DNA of 14,221 bases from Deltaproteobacteria bacterium (GTDB lineage: Bacteria > Desulfobacterota > GWC2-55-46 > DRQE01): assembly GCA_030631875.1 (NCBI GenBank), contig DAOVKH010000013.1, positions 1 through 14,221 on the forward strand, read 5' to 3'. The position numbers and the translations under genes are program-made. Of the stretch, positions 6,401 through 14,221 are shown piece by piece. Numbering within the stretch: the stretch's first letter is position 1; each line of letters opens with the position of its first letter. Below the pieces are notes generated by a model. The model was not told the DNA's origin. It saw only the letters and a list, made by a program, of their open reading frames with translations, and made no database searches.

Positions 6401-7639
6401 TCAATCCTTATCACTATCTTCGCCAACCACTGCATCTAAGTTGGTGAAGATGTGTCCCATCTTTTCTTTCTTAGTTCTCAGGTAGTGAATATTATTTTTA
6501 GTCGGCTTCATCTCTATGGAGACTCTCTCCACAACGTCAAGGCCGAAACCCTCCAGACCTTTTATCTTCTTCGGGTTATTTGTCATAAGGCGCATGCGCG
6601 TTACTCCTAAGTCGAGGAGTATCTGCGCCCCTATGCCGTAGTCGCGAAGGTCGGCCTTAAAGCCGAGCTTTTCATTTGCCTCTACTGTATCGAGGCCTTC
6701 GTCCTGAAGTTTATATGCCTTAAGCTTATTGGCGATACCTATGCCTCTGCCCTCCTGGTGCATATAGAGGAGTATGCCTCTGCCTTCTTCGCCTATCATC
6801 TTCATTGCACCCTCTAACTGCTCGCCGCAGTCGCACCTGACCGAGCCGAATACGTCGCCCGTCAAGCACTCTGAGTGTACCCTTACGAGCACAGGCTCGT
6901 CGGTCGTTACGTCGCCCTTGACGAGTGCTAAGTGTTCGTGCGTATCAACGTCATTTTCATAGGCAATGGCCGTAAAGTCTCCGGCAAACTTCGTAGGAAC
7001 ATTTGCCTCTGCCATACGCCTGACAAGGCGATCTTTCTTAAGCCTATACTCTATAATATCGGCAACACTGACTATGCTTATACCAAACTTCTTTGAGAAC
7101 TTTTCCAGATCCGGCATACGTGCCATAGAGCCGTCTTCGTTCATTATCTCGCATATTATACCGGCCGACTTTAACCCCGCCAGACGAGAGAGATCGACTG
7201 AACCTTCGGTTTGTCCTGTCCTGACGAGCACTCCGCCGTCGCGCGCCCTTAAGGGGAATATGTGCCCCGGGCGTGCAAGGTCTTCGGGCTTGGCGTCGTC
7301 GGCTACGGCATCGAGGATTGTCTTTGCCCTATCGCCTGCCGAGATGCCCGTAGTAATGCCGTTTGTCGCATCTATCGAGACGGTAAAGGCCGTCCTATAG
7401 AGAGACGTATTATCAGGAACCATGTGATGCAGATCCAGTTTATCGGCATTGGCTTCGGTCAGGGTCAGGCATATCAACCCCTTACCGTGCGTTGCCATGA
7501 AGTTTATATCTTCGGCCGTTACAAGCTCTGCGGCCATCACGAGGTCTCCCTCGTTTTCTCTATCCTCGTCATCTACGAGGATTATCATGCGGCCTTCTCT
7601 AATGTCCTTTAGAGCCGCTTCTATTCTCTCTATCGCCAT
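6401..7639 (-). CDS. ribBA: Bifunctional DHBP synthase / GTP cyclohydrolase II
   Basis: 412 residues, normal for a fusion of the two enzymes that open both branches of riboflavin synthesis. N-terminal domain (1-200): makes 3,4-dihydroxy-2-butanone 4-phosphate from ribulose-5-phosphate; it has DDEDRENEGDL (23-33), TTGISAGDR (96-104), RPGH (123-126) and CEIMNEDG (163-170). Residue 143 is Gln (RTGQTEGS) where E. coli RibB has metal ligand H153. C-terminal domain (205-402): opens GTP; the zinc Cys are C258, C269 and C271, HQEGRG is at 294-299 and DYGIGAQ at 333-339. The start ATG has AAGGAG 5 nt upstream. It lies 16 bp after ribE. The GTP cyclohydrolase half appears complete. Confidence 0.95.
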   Translation of the reverse strand: MAIERIEAALKDIREGRMIILVDDEDRENEGDLVMAAELVTAEDINFMATHGKGLICLTLTEANADKLDLHHMVPDNTSLYRTAFTVSIDATNGITTGISAGDRAKTILDAVADDAKPEDLARPGHIFPLRARDGGVLVRTGQTEGSVDLSRLAGLKSAGIICEIMNEDGSMARMPDLEKFSKKFGISIVSVADIIEYRLKKDRLVRRMAEANVPTKFAGDFTAIAYENDVDTHEHLALVKGDVTTDEPVLVRVHSECLTGDVFGSVRCDCGEQLEGAMKMIGEEGRGILLYMHQEGRGIGIANKLKAYKLQDEGLDTVEANEKLGFKADLRDYGIGAQILLDLGVTRMRLMTNNPKKIKGLEGFGLDVVERVSIEMKPTKNNIHYLRTKKEKMGHIFTNLDAVVGEDSDKD

Positions 7640-7655
7640 CTATCTCCTTCTTTAC

Positions 7656-8318
7656 TTACTTATTAATAAAACCGCGCTTAGATAAAAACTCTTCTGTTAT
7701 GGTCTCTCGCTTGCCACCCTTACCGTCGTTATTGACTTCGAGGTAACGAAGGACGTACTTGCCTAAGATATCGGTCTCTATATTTACAGAAGCCCCTATC
7801 CCTTTACCGCCAAGTGTCGTGGTCTTTAAGGTCTCTGGTATGACACTCGTCTCAAAGCCCAACGGCGTTAATTTAGAGACGGTAAGGCTTATCCCGTCTA
7901 CAGTAACCGACCCCTTATGGACAAGCCCTGACCGAAATTCTTCGGGAATATCCACGGAGACGACCATAAAGGCGTCATAGTCGCTATAGAAGCCCTTTAT
8001 AGTCCCCTTGCAATCGACATGGCCTGTAACGAAGTGTCCGCCAAGTGGGGCTGTAGCCGTCAACGGGCGCTCAAGGTTTACCGAGCCTCCGACCTTAACT
8101 TCGCTCAAGGTAGTAGCATGTAAACTCTCGTAACTTATATCGGCACTAAAGATATCTTCACCGTAAGAGGTAACGCTCAGGCAAACGCCATCTACGGCTA
8201 TAGAAGCACCTATAGTGAGCGTCGGCGCAATCGAAGACTCCACGCTTATCTTACCGGAGCCGCCTGCCCTTTCAATAGCCTTTACTCTGCCTACGCCCTC
8301 TATTAACCCTGTAAACAT
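7656..8318 (-). CDS. ribE: Riboflavin synthase, alpha chain
   Basis: 220 residues, as expected for the trimeric enzyme that dismutates two lumazines into riboflavin and the pyrimidine precursor. Two homologous lumazine-binding barrels are visible: repeat 1 (1-97) starts MFTGLIEG and carries VDGVCLSVT (42-50); repeat 2 (98-196) carries GHVD (99-102) and VDGISLTVS (140-148). A charged helical tail ends the protein. The ATG at 8318 lies inside the end of ribD, overlapping by 16 bp, with AGGG upstream, so translation is probably coupled. The gene is called ribE in Gram-positive nomenclature and ribC in E. coli. Confidence 0.96.
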   Translation of the reverse strand: MFTGLIEGVGRVKAIERAGGSGKISVESSIAPTLTIGASIAVDGVCLSVTSYGEDIFSADISYESLHATTLSEVKVGGSVNLERPLTATAPLGGHFVTGHVDCKGTIKGFYSDYDAFMVVSVDIPEEFRSGLVHKGSVTVDGISLTVSKLTPLGFETSVIPETLKTTTLGGKGIGASVNIETDILGKYVLRYLEVNNDGKGGKRETITEEFLSKRGFINK

Positions 8319-9463
8319 ATATACCCTGTGACCATTATATCACATCCAATGGCTTCGACTCTCATATTCTTTATATTAATCATGCCACTCATAGTCTTTA
8401 CGGCTCTATCGCCTATGGCCGAGAGTCCGCCCGAGCCGATAATCTTAGGAGCTATAAAGAAGACTACCTTATCTACGAGACCTTCCTCAAGAAGCCCTGC
8501 CGAAAACTCTGCTCCGCCCTCGACCATCAGGCTTAAGACCTCGCGCCTTCCAAGCTCTGCCATAAGACGCTTTAAATTAACTCTTCCGTCCTTCTTTAAG
8601 GCCGGCAATGTGATGACCTCCGCGCCCGTTGCTTCAATTGCTTTGATTCTATTCTTTGGAGCTTTCGGGGAAGTAAATACAAGTACCTCACCTTTATTAG
8701 AGGCCTTAAAGATTCTGGCCGTGGGCTTAATCCTAAGGCGACTGTCAACTACGGCTCGCATGGGGGCTTTGGTATTAACCCCGCCATTAATGCCACACCT
8801 TACAGTTAGCCTTGGGTCGTCGGCTACTGCCGTACCGGAGCCGACCATCACGCAATCTGCAAGAGAGCGCATCTTATGAACGACTGCGTGCGACTCCTTG
8901 GAGCTTATAGGTTGATTAGAACCCCCGGAATTTAGAGCTATCTTACCGTCTATACTCATGGCGAGCTTAAGTGTAACAAAGGGTCGCCCTGAGACTATAT
9001 ACTTATTATAGGCCTCATTTAAGGTTGTGCATTCTTCTTTGAGTACGCCCGTTGTAACCTTAACTCCTGCTCTTCTAAGCCTTCTGATCCCCTTGCCCGA
9101 TACTTTGGGGTTTGGGTCTTTTGCACCAACTATAACGCGCCCGATACCTGCATCGATTATCGCCTCGGTGCACGGCGCGGTACGTCCGATATGGTTACAT
9201 GGTTCGAGCGTTACGAAGAGATCGGCACCCTTAATGAGCCTCTTATTACCCTTCTTAACGGCGTCGGCTATGGCCTCAATCTCAGCGTGAGGGTCGCCAG
9301 CCTTCTTATGATATCCACAACCTATCACCTTACTCGATTTGACCAAGACGGCCCCGACCATAGGGTTGGGAGAGGTCTTGCCACGGGCTCTACCTGCCAG
9401 AGCCAAGGCACGCTTCATATGCTTAAGATTATACTCTACGGAAGCAACCACAGCTACCTTCAA
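8303..9463 (-). CDS. ribD: Bifunctional diaminohydroxyphosphoribosylaminopyrimidine deaminase / reductase
   Basis: Up to 386 residues. The N-terminal deaminase domain (to about 150) has the zinc signature HAE (59-61), PCNH (88-91) and C98, with SPNPMVGAVLV (31-41) before it. The C-terminal reductase domain (about 158-386) has RPFVTLKLAMSIDGKIA (160-176), DDPRLTVR (215-222) and VEGGAEF, and reduces the ribose to ribityl using NADPH. The start is uncertain: TTG at 9463 overlaps the nrdR stop (TTGA); GTG at 9451 has a better-placed AAGG 5 nt upstream; ATG at 9418 gives MKRALALAG but would drop residues that align with the E. coli N-terminus. I favour TTG or GTG. Second gene of the operon. Confidence 0.95.
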   Translation of the reverse strand: MKVAVVASVEYNLKHMKRALALAGRARGKTSPNPMVGAVLVKSSKVIGCGYHKKAGDPHAEIEAIADAVKKGNKRLIKGADLFVTLEPCNHIGRTAPCTEAIIDAGIGRVIVGAKDPNPKVSGKGIRRLRRAGVKVTTGVLKEECTTLNEAYNKYIVSGRPFVTLKLAMSIDGKIALNSGGSNQPISSKESHAVVHKMRSLADCVMVGSGTAVADDPRLTVRCGINGGVNTKAPMRAVVDSRLRIKPTARIFKASNKGEVLVFTSPKAPKNRIKAIEATGAEVITLPALKKDGRVNLKRLMAELGRREVLSLMVEGGAEFSAGLLEEGLVDKVVFFIAPKIIGSGGLSAIGDRAVKTMSGMINIKNMRVEAIGCDIMVTGYICLQG

Positions 9464-9942
9464 GATTCTTTCTTAGGTGTCTTTTTACCTTTAGTTCCAA
9501 TGAGTTCCTTCATTTCCTTCATAAACTCATTGATATCTCTAAATTCCCTGTAGACCGACGCGAAGCGCACGTAGGCGACATCGTCGAGCTCCTTTAATTC
9601 ACCCATGACGGCCTCCCCGATATCGGTAATGGCAATCTCTTTTTCACCGGAGCCGACGAAGTATGCCTCCAACTTATCCACAACCTCTTCTATGGCCTCT
9701 ATACTGACGGAACGCTTCTCGCAGGCCTTCTTCAGGCCTGCCAATATCTTCATCCTATCGAAGGTCTCGCGCACGCCGTCCTTCTTAACTACCATAGGCA
9801 ATAGATCCTCAACGCGCTCGTAGGTGGTATAACGTTTGGTACAGCCCAGGCACTCGCGCCGCCTGCGTGTAACGCAGCCGTCCTGAGAGAGCCTCGAGTC
9901 TATAACCTTATCTTCAATATGTGTACAGAAGGGACACTTCAT
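9460..9942 (-). CDS. nrdR: Transcriptional repressor NrdR
   Basis: 160 residues. NrdR senses nucleotides through an ATP-cone and represses ribonucleotide reductase genes. The zinc ribbon is complete (C3, C6, C31, C34), with the basic RRRR (26-29) before the second Cys pair; the ATP-cone spans about 49-139 (VVKKDGVRETFDRMKI). The last 14 residues are lysine-rich. The start is firm because homologues begin M-x-C-P-F-C. There is no Shine-Dalgarno, and a good promoter -10 ends only 8 nt before the ATG. It is first in the riboflavin operon; nrdR next to ribD is common in deltaproteobacteria and actinobacteria. No nrd structural gene and no clear NrdR box is visible in the window. Confidence 0.95.
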   Translation of the reverse strand: MKCPFCTHIEDKVIDSRLSQDGCVTRRRRECLGCTKRYTTYERVEDLLPMVVKKDGVRETFDRMKILAGLKKACEKRSVSIEAIEEVVDKLEAYFVGSGEKEIAITDIGEAVMGELKELDDVAYVRFASVYREFRDINEFMKEMKELIGTKGKKTPKKES

Positions 9943-9979
9943 AGATAAAGACTATACAAAACAATGGGTTAAAAGGCAA
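9943..9979 (-). promoter_or_regulatory. nrdR-rib operon sigma70 promoter, predicted leaderless
   Basis: The minus strand reads TTGCCT (9979-9974), a 17-nt spacer and TATAGT (9956-9951), a good sigma70 match at ideal spacing. The -10 ends 8 nt before the ATG at 9942, so the predicted start falls at about 9946-9942: the mRNA would begin at or within a few nt of the ATG. It lies in the 65-bp gap after the RND permease gene. Confidence 0.65.
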
Positions 9980-9992
9980 GGGTTTTATACTC

Positions 9993-10008
9993 TAAAGACC
10001 TTGCGCGC
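9993..10008 (-). repeat. 16-nt promoter-associated element, nrdR copy
   Basis: The minus strand reads GCGCGCAAGGTCTTTA, beginning on the last base of the RND permease stop codon. It matches the selB copy (2785-2800) at 15 of 16 positions in the same orientation. It covers about -49 to -64 relative to the predicted start, an activator-like position. Function unknown. Confidence 0.55.
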
Positions 10009-13000
10009 TACCCCTTCCCTGATTTAAATACCTTACTCTTCAGGTCATCTACGAGCGTATATACGACAGGTATTACGAAGAGTGTCAGGAGTGTGGCTAC
10101 AAGGAGGCCGCCTATCGTGGCTATCGCCATGGGTGCTCTCGATTCACTACCGGGGCCTATGCCGACGGCAGTAGGCAGAACGCCGAATATGGTAGAGAAG
10201 GCCGTCATAAGGATCGGTCTTAACCTAACGGGGCCGGCCGTAAGGACGGCATCAATTGCCCTATCGCCGTGGTTTCTAAGCCTGTTGGTGTAATCGACGA
10301 GTATGATGGAGTTCTTTGTAACGAGTCCAACAAGGAGCGTTATACCTATCAGACTATAAATATTAATGGTATTACCGGTCAAGAGGAGTGCGGTCAATGC
10401 GCCGACGATACTGAGCGGCAGAGCCAACATTACGGTAAATGGATGGGCAAAGCTCTCGAAGAGCGAGGCCAAGACCATATAGGTTATAAGTATAGCCATG
10501 AGGAAGGCAAATAGCATTGACATCTGTGTCTCGCCAAATTGCTCGGCACTGCCGCCAAGCTTTGTGGTATAGCCGTCGGGGAGTACCTCCTTGGCTATGG
10601 CCTTAACATCCTCTATGGCAGAGCCAAGGGTCTTGCCCCCATCTAAGCTCGCCGATATGGTAATGCTCCGCTCCCTGTCATTCCTGTTGATGACATTCGG
10701 AGAGACCCCTTCGACGACATCTATTATACTTGCAAGCCTGACGAGCTCGCCATCGGAGTTCCTGACCGATAACTTCTCTATATCAGAAGGTGTCATACGC
10801 TGAGTACGGTCGAGCTTCATCCGCACATCGTAACGCTTACCGCCTTCTTTATAGTCACTCGAATCTCTACCTCCGATGAGCAAGTTTATGGTGCTCGCCA
10901 AGGTAGTAATGTCAACGCCTAAGTCAGATGCGCGCTCTCGGTCGATATTAATCTTTATCTCAGGAAGGCCGAGATCAAAGTCCGTATCTATGCCCACTAT
11001 GCCGGGAACTTCTTTAAGCCTATCGACTATTTCACTTGAATATTTGTCGAGTGCCTCCAGAGAAGGCCCTTTGACTATGAACTCAAGTGGTTGCCCACGG
11101 TGCGAACCAAAGCCTGCGGCCATGGCCATGGGGAAGGCCGACATACCCGGCTCGGCATTGAGCCGTCCTCTAAGCTCGCCTAAGACCTCGCTCTGCGACC
11201 TCTCGCGCTCATCCTTTGGGTGCATACGCACAAACATCATGCCACTATTCACACTCGCGGACTCTCCAAGGCCGATTGCTCCAAAGAACCCCTTTATCTC
11301 AGGCGTAGAGGATAAGACACCTTCGTTATACTTAAGCTTAGCATCGGTATAATCTATAGACGAACCAACTGGGCTTTGGAATATGACCATGAACATAGAT
11401 CGATCTTCGGGCGGCAGGAACTCCTTACCGAGCAAACGCCACACAAAGAAGCTTGAGCCAAATACCAGCAACGCAACGACTATGACGAGCAACCGCTTTG
11501 AAAGTGCCTTCTTTAATAGCACGGTATAGATACTCTCCACACGCCTGTAGAACGCTTCGGTGGTATTAAAGAACCTTGTAAAGACAGATGACACGCCTTT
11601 GACGACCCCGCCCTTAAGGCTTAAGTACCTCGACGAGAGCATGGGCGTAAATGTAAGGGCTATGAATGTGGAGAGAAAGACTGCTAATGCCACGGTTATG
11701 CCGAACTCGTAGAAGAACCTGCCGACGACACCGCTCATAAAGGCGACCGGCACGAATACGGCGGCCAGGGCAAATGTCGTAGCTATGGCGGCAAAGGCTA
11801 TCTCGGCCGTACCCAAGCGGGCGGCCTCCATCGGCCTATCTCCGCCCTCAATATGGCGCTGTATGTTTTCTATTATAATAATGGCATCATCGACGACCAA
11901 CCCTATGGCAAGGGTCAGCGCCAATAGCGTCATAGTATTTAGCGTAAAGCCCATTACATATATAAAGAAGAAAGTTCCTACTATGGCAAGCGGTATGGTG
12001 GCGGCGACGAGTATTGTAGCCGTCGGACTCCTTAAAAAAACAAATACAACGAGTGCGGCAAGTATGCCTCCGAATATAAGAGCAAACTCCATCTCCTCGA
12101 TACTGTCTTCTATGAAGGAGGACGAATCAAAGGCTATGTGCAATTTAATGCCGTGCGGCAGGTCTTCCTTTGCAAGCTCCACCTCTGCCTTTACGAGTGT
12201 TGCAAGCTCTACGGTATTGGCACCGGCACGCTTTCTTATACCAAGGCCGACCGACGGCTCTCCGTTATAACGGGCAAGGCCACGCTTATCCTCAAGGCCG
12301 TCCTCGACCCAGCCGACATCCTTAAAGCGTATGACAGCTCCGTCTTTGCTTGCGACTATAAGTTCACTGAAGGATGCGACATCCTTAAACTCACCTTCAA
12401 TCTTAATGCTCAGCTCAACGTCCTTACTCTGAAGAAAACCTCCGGGCATATCTACGTTCTCAAGCTCAAGGGCCCTCTCGACGTCATTTGCCGTAACGCC
12501 TACTGCCTCCAATTTATCTCTGTCGAGCCACATCCTTATGACACGTTCACGCTTACCGCCAACCCTTATAGCACCGGCCCCTTCAAGCCTCTCAAACCTC
12601 GGCTTCAAGACATCTTCAGCGTAGCTCGTTATATCCTGAATAGAGCGTTCGCCAGAGACGGCAACCCACATGATGGGTCTGGCACTCATATCCATCTTAC
12701 TTACAGAAGGACGCTCGGATTCGTTGGGGAGTTTTCTCTCGACACTCGAAACACGGTCGCGAATATCCTGTACGGCGATATCCAGGTCATACTCCATATC
12801 GAACTCAATGACTACGATCGACGCGCCGTGCGAAGAGGTACTCGTAAGTTTCTTGACCCCTTCGACCGTCGAGAGTTCTTCTTCTATAATGTCGGTAATG
12901 TTTTCTTCAACGACCTCCGGGCTTGCCCCGGGCAGGAGCGTCATGACGGTTATGACCGGGAACTCGACCTTTGGAAACTGGTCGACTCCGAGCCTTAACA

Positions 13001-13085
13001 ACCCTATAACGCCGAATACGAGTATTGCCGCCATGACCATGACGGTCGTAACGGGTTTTCTAATGGCAATGTTTGGAAGAAACAT
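10008..13085 (-). CDS. RND efflux permease, HAE1 (AcrB-like) type
   Basis: 1025 residues, full length for the family. It is the inner-membrane proton-driven pump of a tripartite exporter. It has TM1 at about 13-31, porter domain one (about 32-335), a TM2-6 cluster (335-485), TM7 (532-550), porter domain two, and TM8-12 (855-1012). The proton relay is complete: D399 and D400 in GLVVDDAI, and K924 in GLVTKNSI. The Asp pair in TM4 favours drug or hydrophobe export (HAE1) over the heavy-metal subgroup, which has VDGA there. The substrate cannot be read. It follows the adaptor gene by 36 bp with AGAGAG near the start, so the two are one operon. No outer-membrane TolC-like gene is in the window; one may lie beyond the right edge. 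Confidence 0.93.
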   Translation of the reverse strand: MFLPNIAIRKPVTTVMVMAAILVFGVIGLLRLGVDQFPKVEFPVITVMTLLPGASPEVVEENITDIIEEELSTVEGVKKLTSTSSHGASIVVIEFDMEYDLDIAVQDIRDRVSSVERKLPNESERPSVSKMDMSARPIMWVAVSGERSIQDITSYAEDVLKPRFERLEGAGAIRVGGKRERVIRMWLDRDKLEAVGVTANDVERALELENVDMPGGFLQSKDVELSIKIEGEFKDVASFSELIVASKDGAVIRFKDVGWVEDGLEDKRGLARYNGEPSVGLGIRKRAGANTVELATLVKAEVELAKEDLPHGIKLHIAFDSSSFIEDSIEEMEFALIFGGILAALVVFVFLRSPTATILVAATIPLAIVGTFFFIYVMGFTLNTMTLLALTLAIGLVVDDAIIIIENIQRHIEGGDRPMEAARLGTAEIAFAAIATTFALAAVFVPVAFMSGVVGRFFYEFGITVALAVFLSTFIALTFTPMLSSRYLSLKGGVVKGVSSVFTRFFNTTEAFYRRVESIYTVLLKKALSKRLLVIVVALLVFGSSFFVWRLLGKEFLPPEDRSMFMVIFQSPVGSSIDYTDAKLKYNEGVLSSTPEIKGFFGAIGLGESASVNSGMMFVRMHPKDERERSQSEVLGELRGRLNAEPGMSAFPMAMAAGFGSHRGQPLEFIVKGPSLEALDKYSSEIVDRLKEVPGIVGIDTDFDLGLPEIKINIDRERASDLGVDITTLASTINLLIGGRDSSDYKEGGKRYDVRMKLDRTQRMTPSDIEKLSVRNSDGELVRLASIIDVVEGVSPNVINRNDRERSITISASLDGGKTLGSAIEDVKAIAKEVLPDGYTTKLGGSAEQFGETQMSMLFAFLMAILITYMVLASLFESFAHPFTVMLALPLSIVGALTALLLTGNTINIYSLIGITLLVGLVTKNSIILVDYTNRLRNHGDRAIDAVLTAGPVRLRPILMTAFSTIFGVLPTAVGIGPGSESRAPMAIATIGGLLVATLLTLFVIPVVYTLVDDLKSKVFKSGKG

Positions 13086-13121
13086 CAGTATCTCTCTCTT
13101 AAAGTTATTTATATAAAGTTC

Positions 13122-14221
13122 TTAACGCCCAACGACCTTGACCTTCGAGCCGTCCTTTAATTTGTTAGCACCTTCTACGACAACCTCTTCACCCTCTTCT
13201 ATTATCCCGGACGCAACGAGTATCACCTCGCCGTCTCTCTCTATCAGGGGCAAATGACGCTCACTCGCAAGGCCGTCCTTCACCACATAGAATACCCCGC
13301 CGTCCTTACCGACTATAACGGCCTTCTCCGGCACGGCAAAGACACCCTCTCTGACATCCGTGATTATTGACATATCGGCAAAGAGTCCCGGCTTTAAGAG
13401 GCCTTCACGGTTCTTGACCCTGACCTTTATCTCAAAGACACGCTTGCCTTCATCGAGGTCCGGGCTTATGTAGTAGATTCCCCCCTCATACTCCTTAGTA
13501 AGCGACGATAGCGTAACCTTCACGCGCTGACCCATCTTAATGTCGCTGATACGCCTCTCAGAGACGAGTGCCGAGACCTTAACGCTTCGAGTATCTATGA
13601 GCCTGAATAACTTTGCCCCTACCTTAACGTAAGTACCTTTAGAGACGAATCTTTCTGCTATGAGACCTCCGAAAGGAGCGGTGACGCTCGAAGACCTTAA
13701 CTCTTTCTCTGCAAGGATTGCCGCCGCAGAGGCACTATTCTTTACGGCCTCGTCTGTACGGAGCTTAAGCTCCTTGGCATCATAATCTCTTTGAGATATC
13801 ATACCCTCGCTCAATAGCTCGTCGCTACGAGCAAGATCCTTCTCAGAGAATTCAAGGTTAGCCTCTGCCTTATCAAAGTCCGCTTTTCTTGCTACGAGTT
13901 CCAATCTGAATTTTTCTTCATCTATTACGCCGAGCAAAGTGCCTCTCTGAACGCTTGCGCCTTCGTCCTTTAAGAGGTCAGTTACAACGGCGGCAACCTC
14001 GGCACTTACTACGACCTCCTCTTCAGCCTCTATCGTACCGACGGCCTTTATGATCAACGGAACGTCGGTCTTTACGGCCGTCCACGTCCTCACATTAGAG
14101 GCGCGCGCGCCTGACATTGAAACTCCTCCGTGACCGCCTCCGTGGGCTCCTCCGTTGGCCGCGGGCTTTTGTTTTTCATCACCATCGCCGCCACACCCGC
14201 CCGGTAAGGTCGCCAATAACA
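13122..14221 (-). CDS. RND efflux periplasmic adaptor (membrane fusion protein), 5' truncated by window
   Basis: The frame is open to the right edge, so the true start lies outside. The visible TTG at 14216 would cut off the signal sequence and is probably not the start. Residue numbers below count from it. The first residues LATLPGGCGG resemble the end of a lipoprotein signal with C8 as the possible lipidated Cys, though the lipobox is not canonical. A Gly/His-rich linker follows (21-33). Then come the lipoyl half-motifs (about 66-100 and 177-207), an alpha-helical hairpin (103-172), a beta-barrel (about 208-290) and a membrane-proximal domain to the C-terminus. The protein should bridge the permease to an outer-membrane channel. 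Confidence 0.9.
   Translation of the reverse strand, partial: LLATLPGGCGGDGDEKQKPAANGGAHGGGHGGVSMSGARASNVRTWTAVKTDVPLIIKAVGTIEAEEEVVVSAEVAAVVTDLLKDEGASVQRGTLLGVIDEEKFRLELVARKADFDKAEANLEFSEKDLARSDELLSEGMISQRDYDAKELKLRTDEAVKNSASAAAILAEKELRSSSVTAPFGGLIAERFVSKGTYVKVGAKLFRLIDTRSVKVSALVSERRISDIKMGQRVKVTLSSLTKEYEGGIYYISPDLDEGKRVFEIKVRVKNREGLLKPGLFADMSIITDVREGVFAVPEKAVIVGKDGGVFYVVKDGLASERHLPLIERDGEVILVASGIIEEGEEVVVEGANKLKDGSKVKVVGR

Noticed and set aside
9943..10007. FMN riboswitch (RFN element) before the riboflavin operon
   Set aside because: Only 65 bp are available, filled by a promoter, and none of the conserved RFN helices can be recognised here or between the rib genes.
12138..12998. 286-codon plus-strand open frame inside the RND permease gene
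   Set aside because: It is antisense to a clearly coding, full-length permease; its translation shows no family resemblance and no convincing start site. Other long antisense frames in the window were dismissed for the same reason.
10008..13085. Heavy-metal (CzcA/CusA-type) assignment of the RND permease
   Set aside because: TM4 has two Asp (VVDDAI), as in HAE1 pumps, instead of the metal-type VDGA.

Overview
The window looks like a chromosomal segment of a Gram-negative bacterium. An RND efflux pump with its periplasmic adaptor and a SanA/ElyC-type envelope protein point to two membranes. The gene order nrdR-ribD-ribE-ribBA-ribH-nusB is familiar from deltaproteobacteria (Desulfobacterota and relatives), and selB shows that the cell makes selenoproteins. 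Base composition is moderate, and ATA (Ile) and AGA/AGG (Arg) codons are common throughout, with no abrupt change from gene to gene. I see no mobile element, tRNA, rRNA or CRISPR array and no sign of recent transfer. The lineage assignment is inference from gene order and protein wording only.

Layout from the right edge, following minus-strand transcription: an RND adaptor whose start lies outside the window (to 13122); an HAE1-type RND permease (13085-10008); the operon nrdR-ribD-ribE-ribBA-ribH-nusB (9942-5437), tightly packed with stop/start overlaps or gaps of at most 45 bp; and a PLP-dependent DegT-family sugar aminotransferase (5331-4204). The only plus-strand gene is a GAF-GGDEF diguanylate cyclase (2992-4131), convergent with the aminotransferase and divergent from selB. 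selB (2747-732) and a SanA/ElyC-like membrane protein (735-25) form a translationally coupled pair at the left end.

The rib genes encode every step from GTP and ribulose-5-phosphate to riboflavin except the phosphatase step. NusB (antitermination) and NrdR (repressor of ribonucleotide reductase genes) travel with them. No FMN riboswitch is visible.

The most interesting signal is between genes. A 16-nt element, GCGCGC[A/G]AGGTCTTTA in the minus-strand sense, lies upstream of nrdR and of selB with 15 of 16 bases identical. Both genes then share a second block covering the -10 box and probable transcription start (12 of 14 identical). In both cases the -10 lies so close to a firmly fixed ATG that the mRNA should be leaderless or nearly so. 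A weaker third copy of the 16-mer (13 of 16 against the nrdR copy) lies upstream of the aminotransferase, at nearly the same distance from a -10-like sequence as in nrdR. This suggests a shared regulatory element. A second candidate is the leader of the diguanylate cyclase, where two mutually exclusive hairpins can either expose or pair the ribosome binding site.
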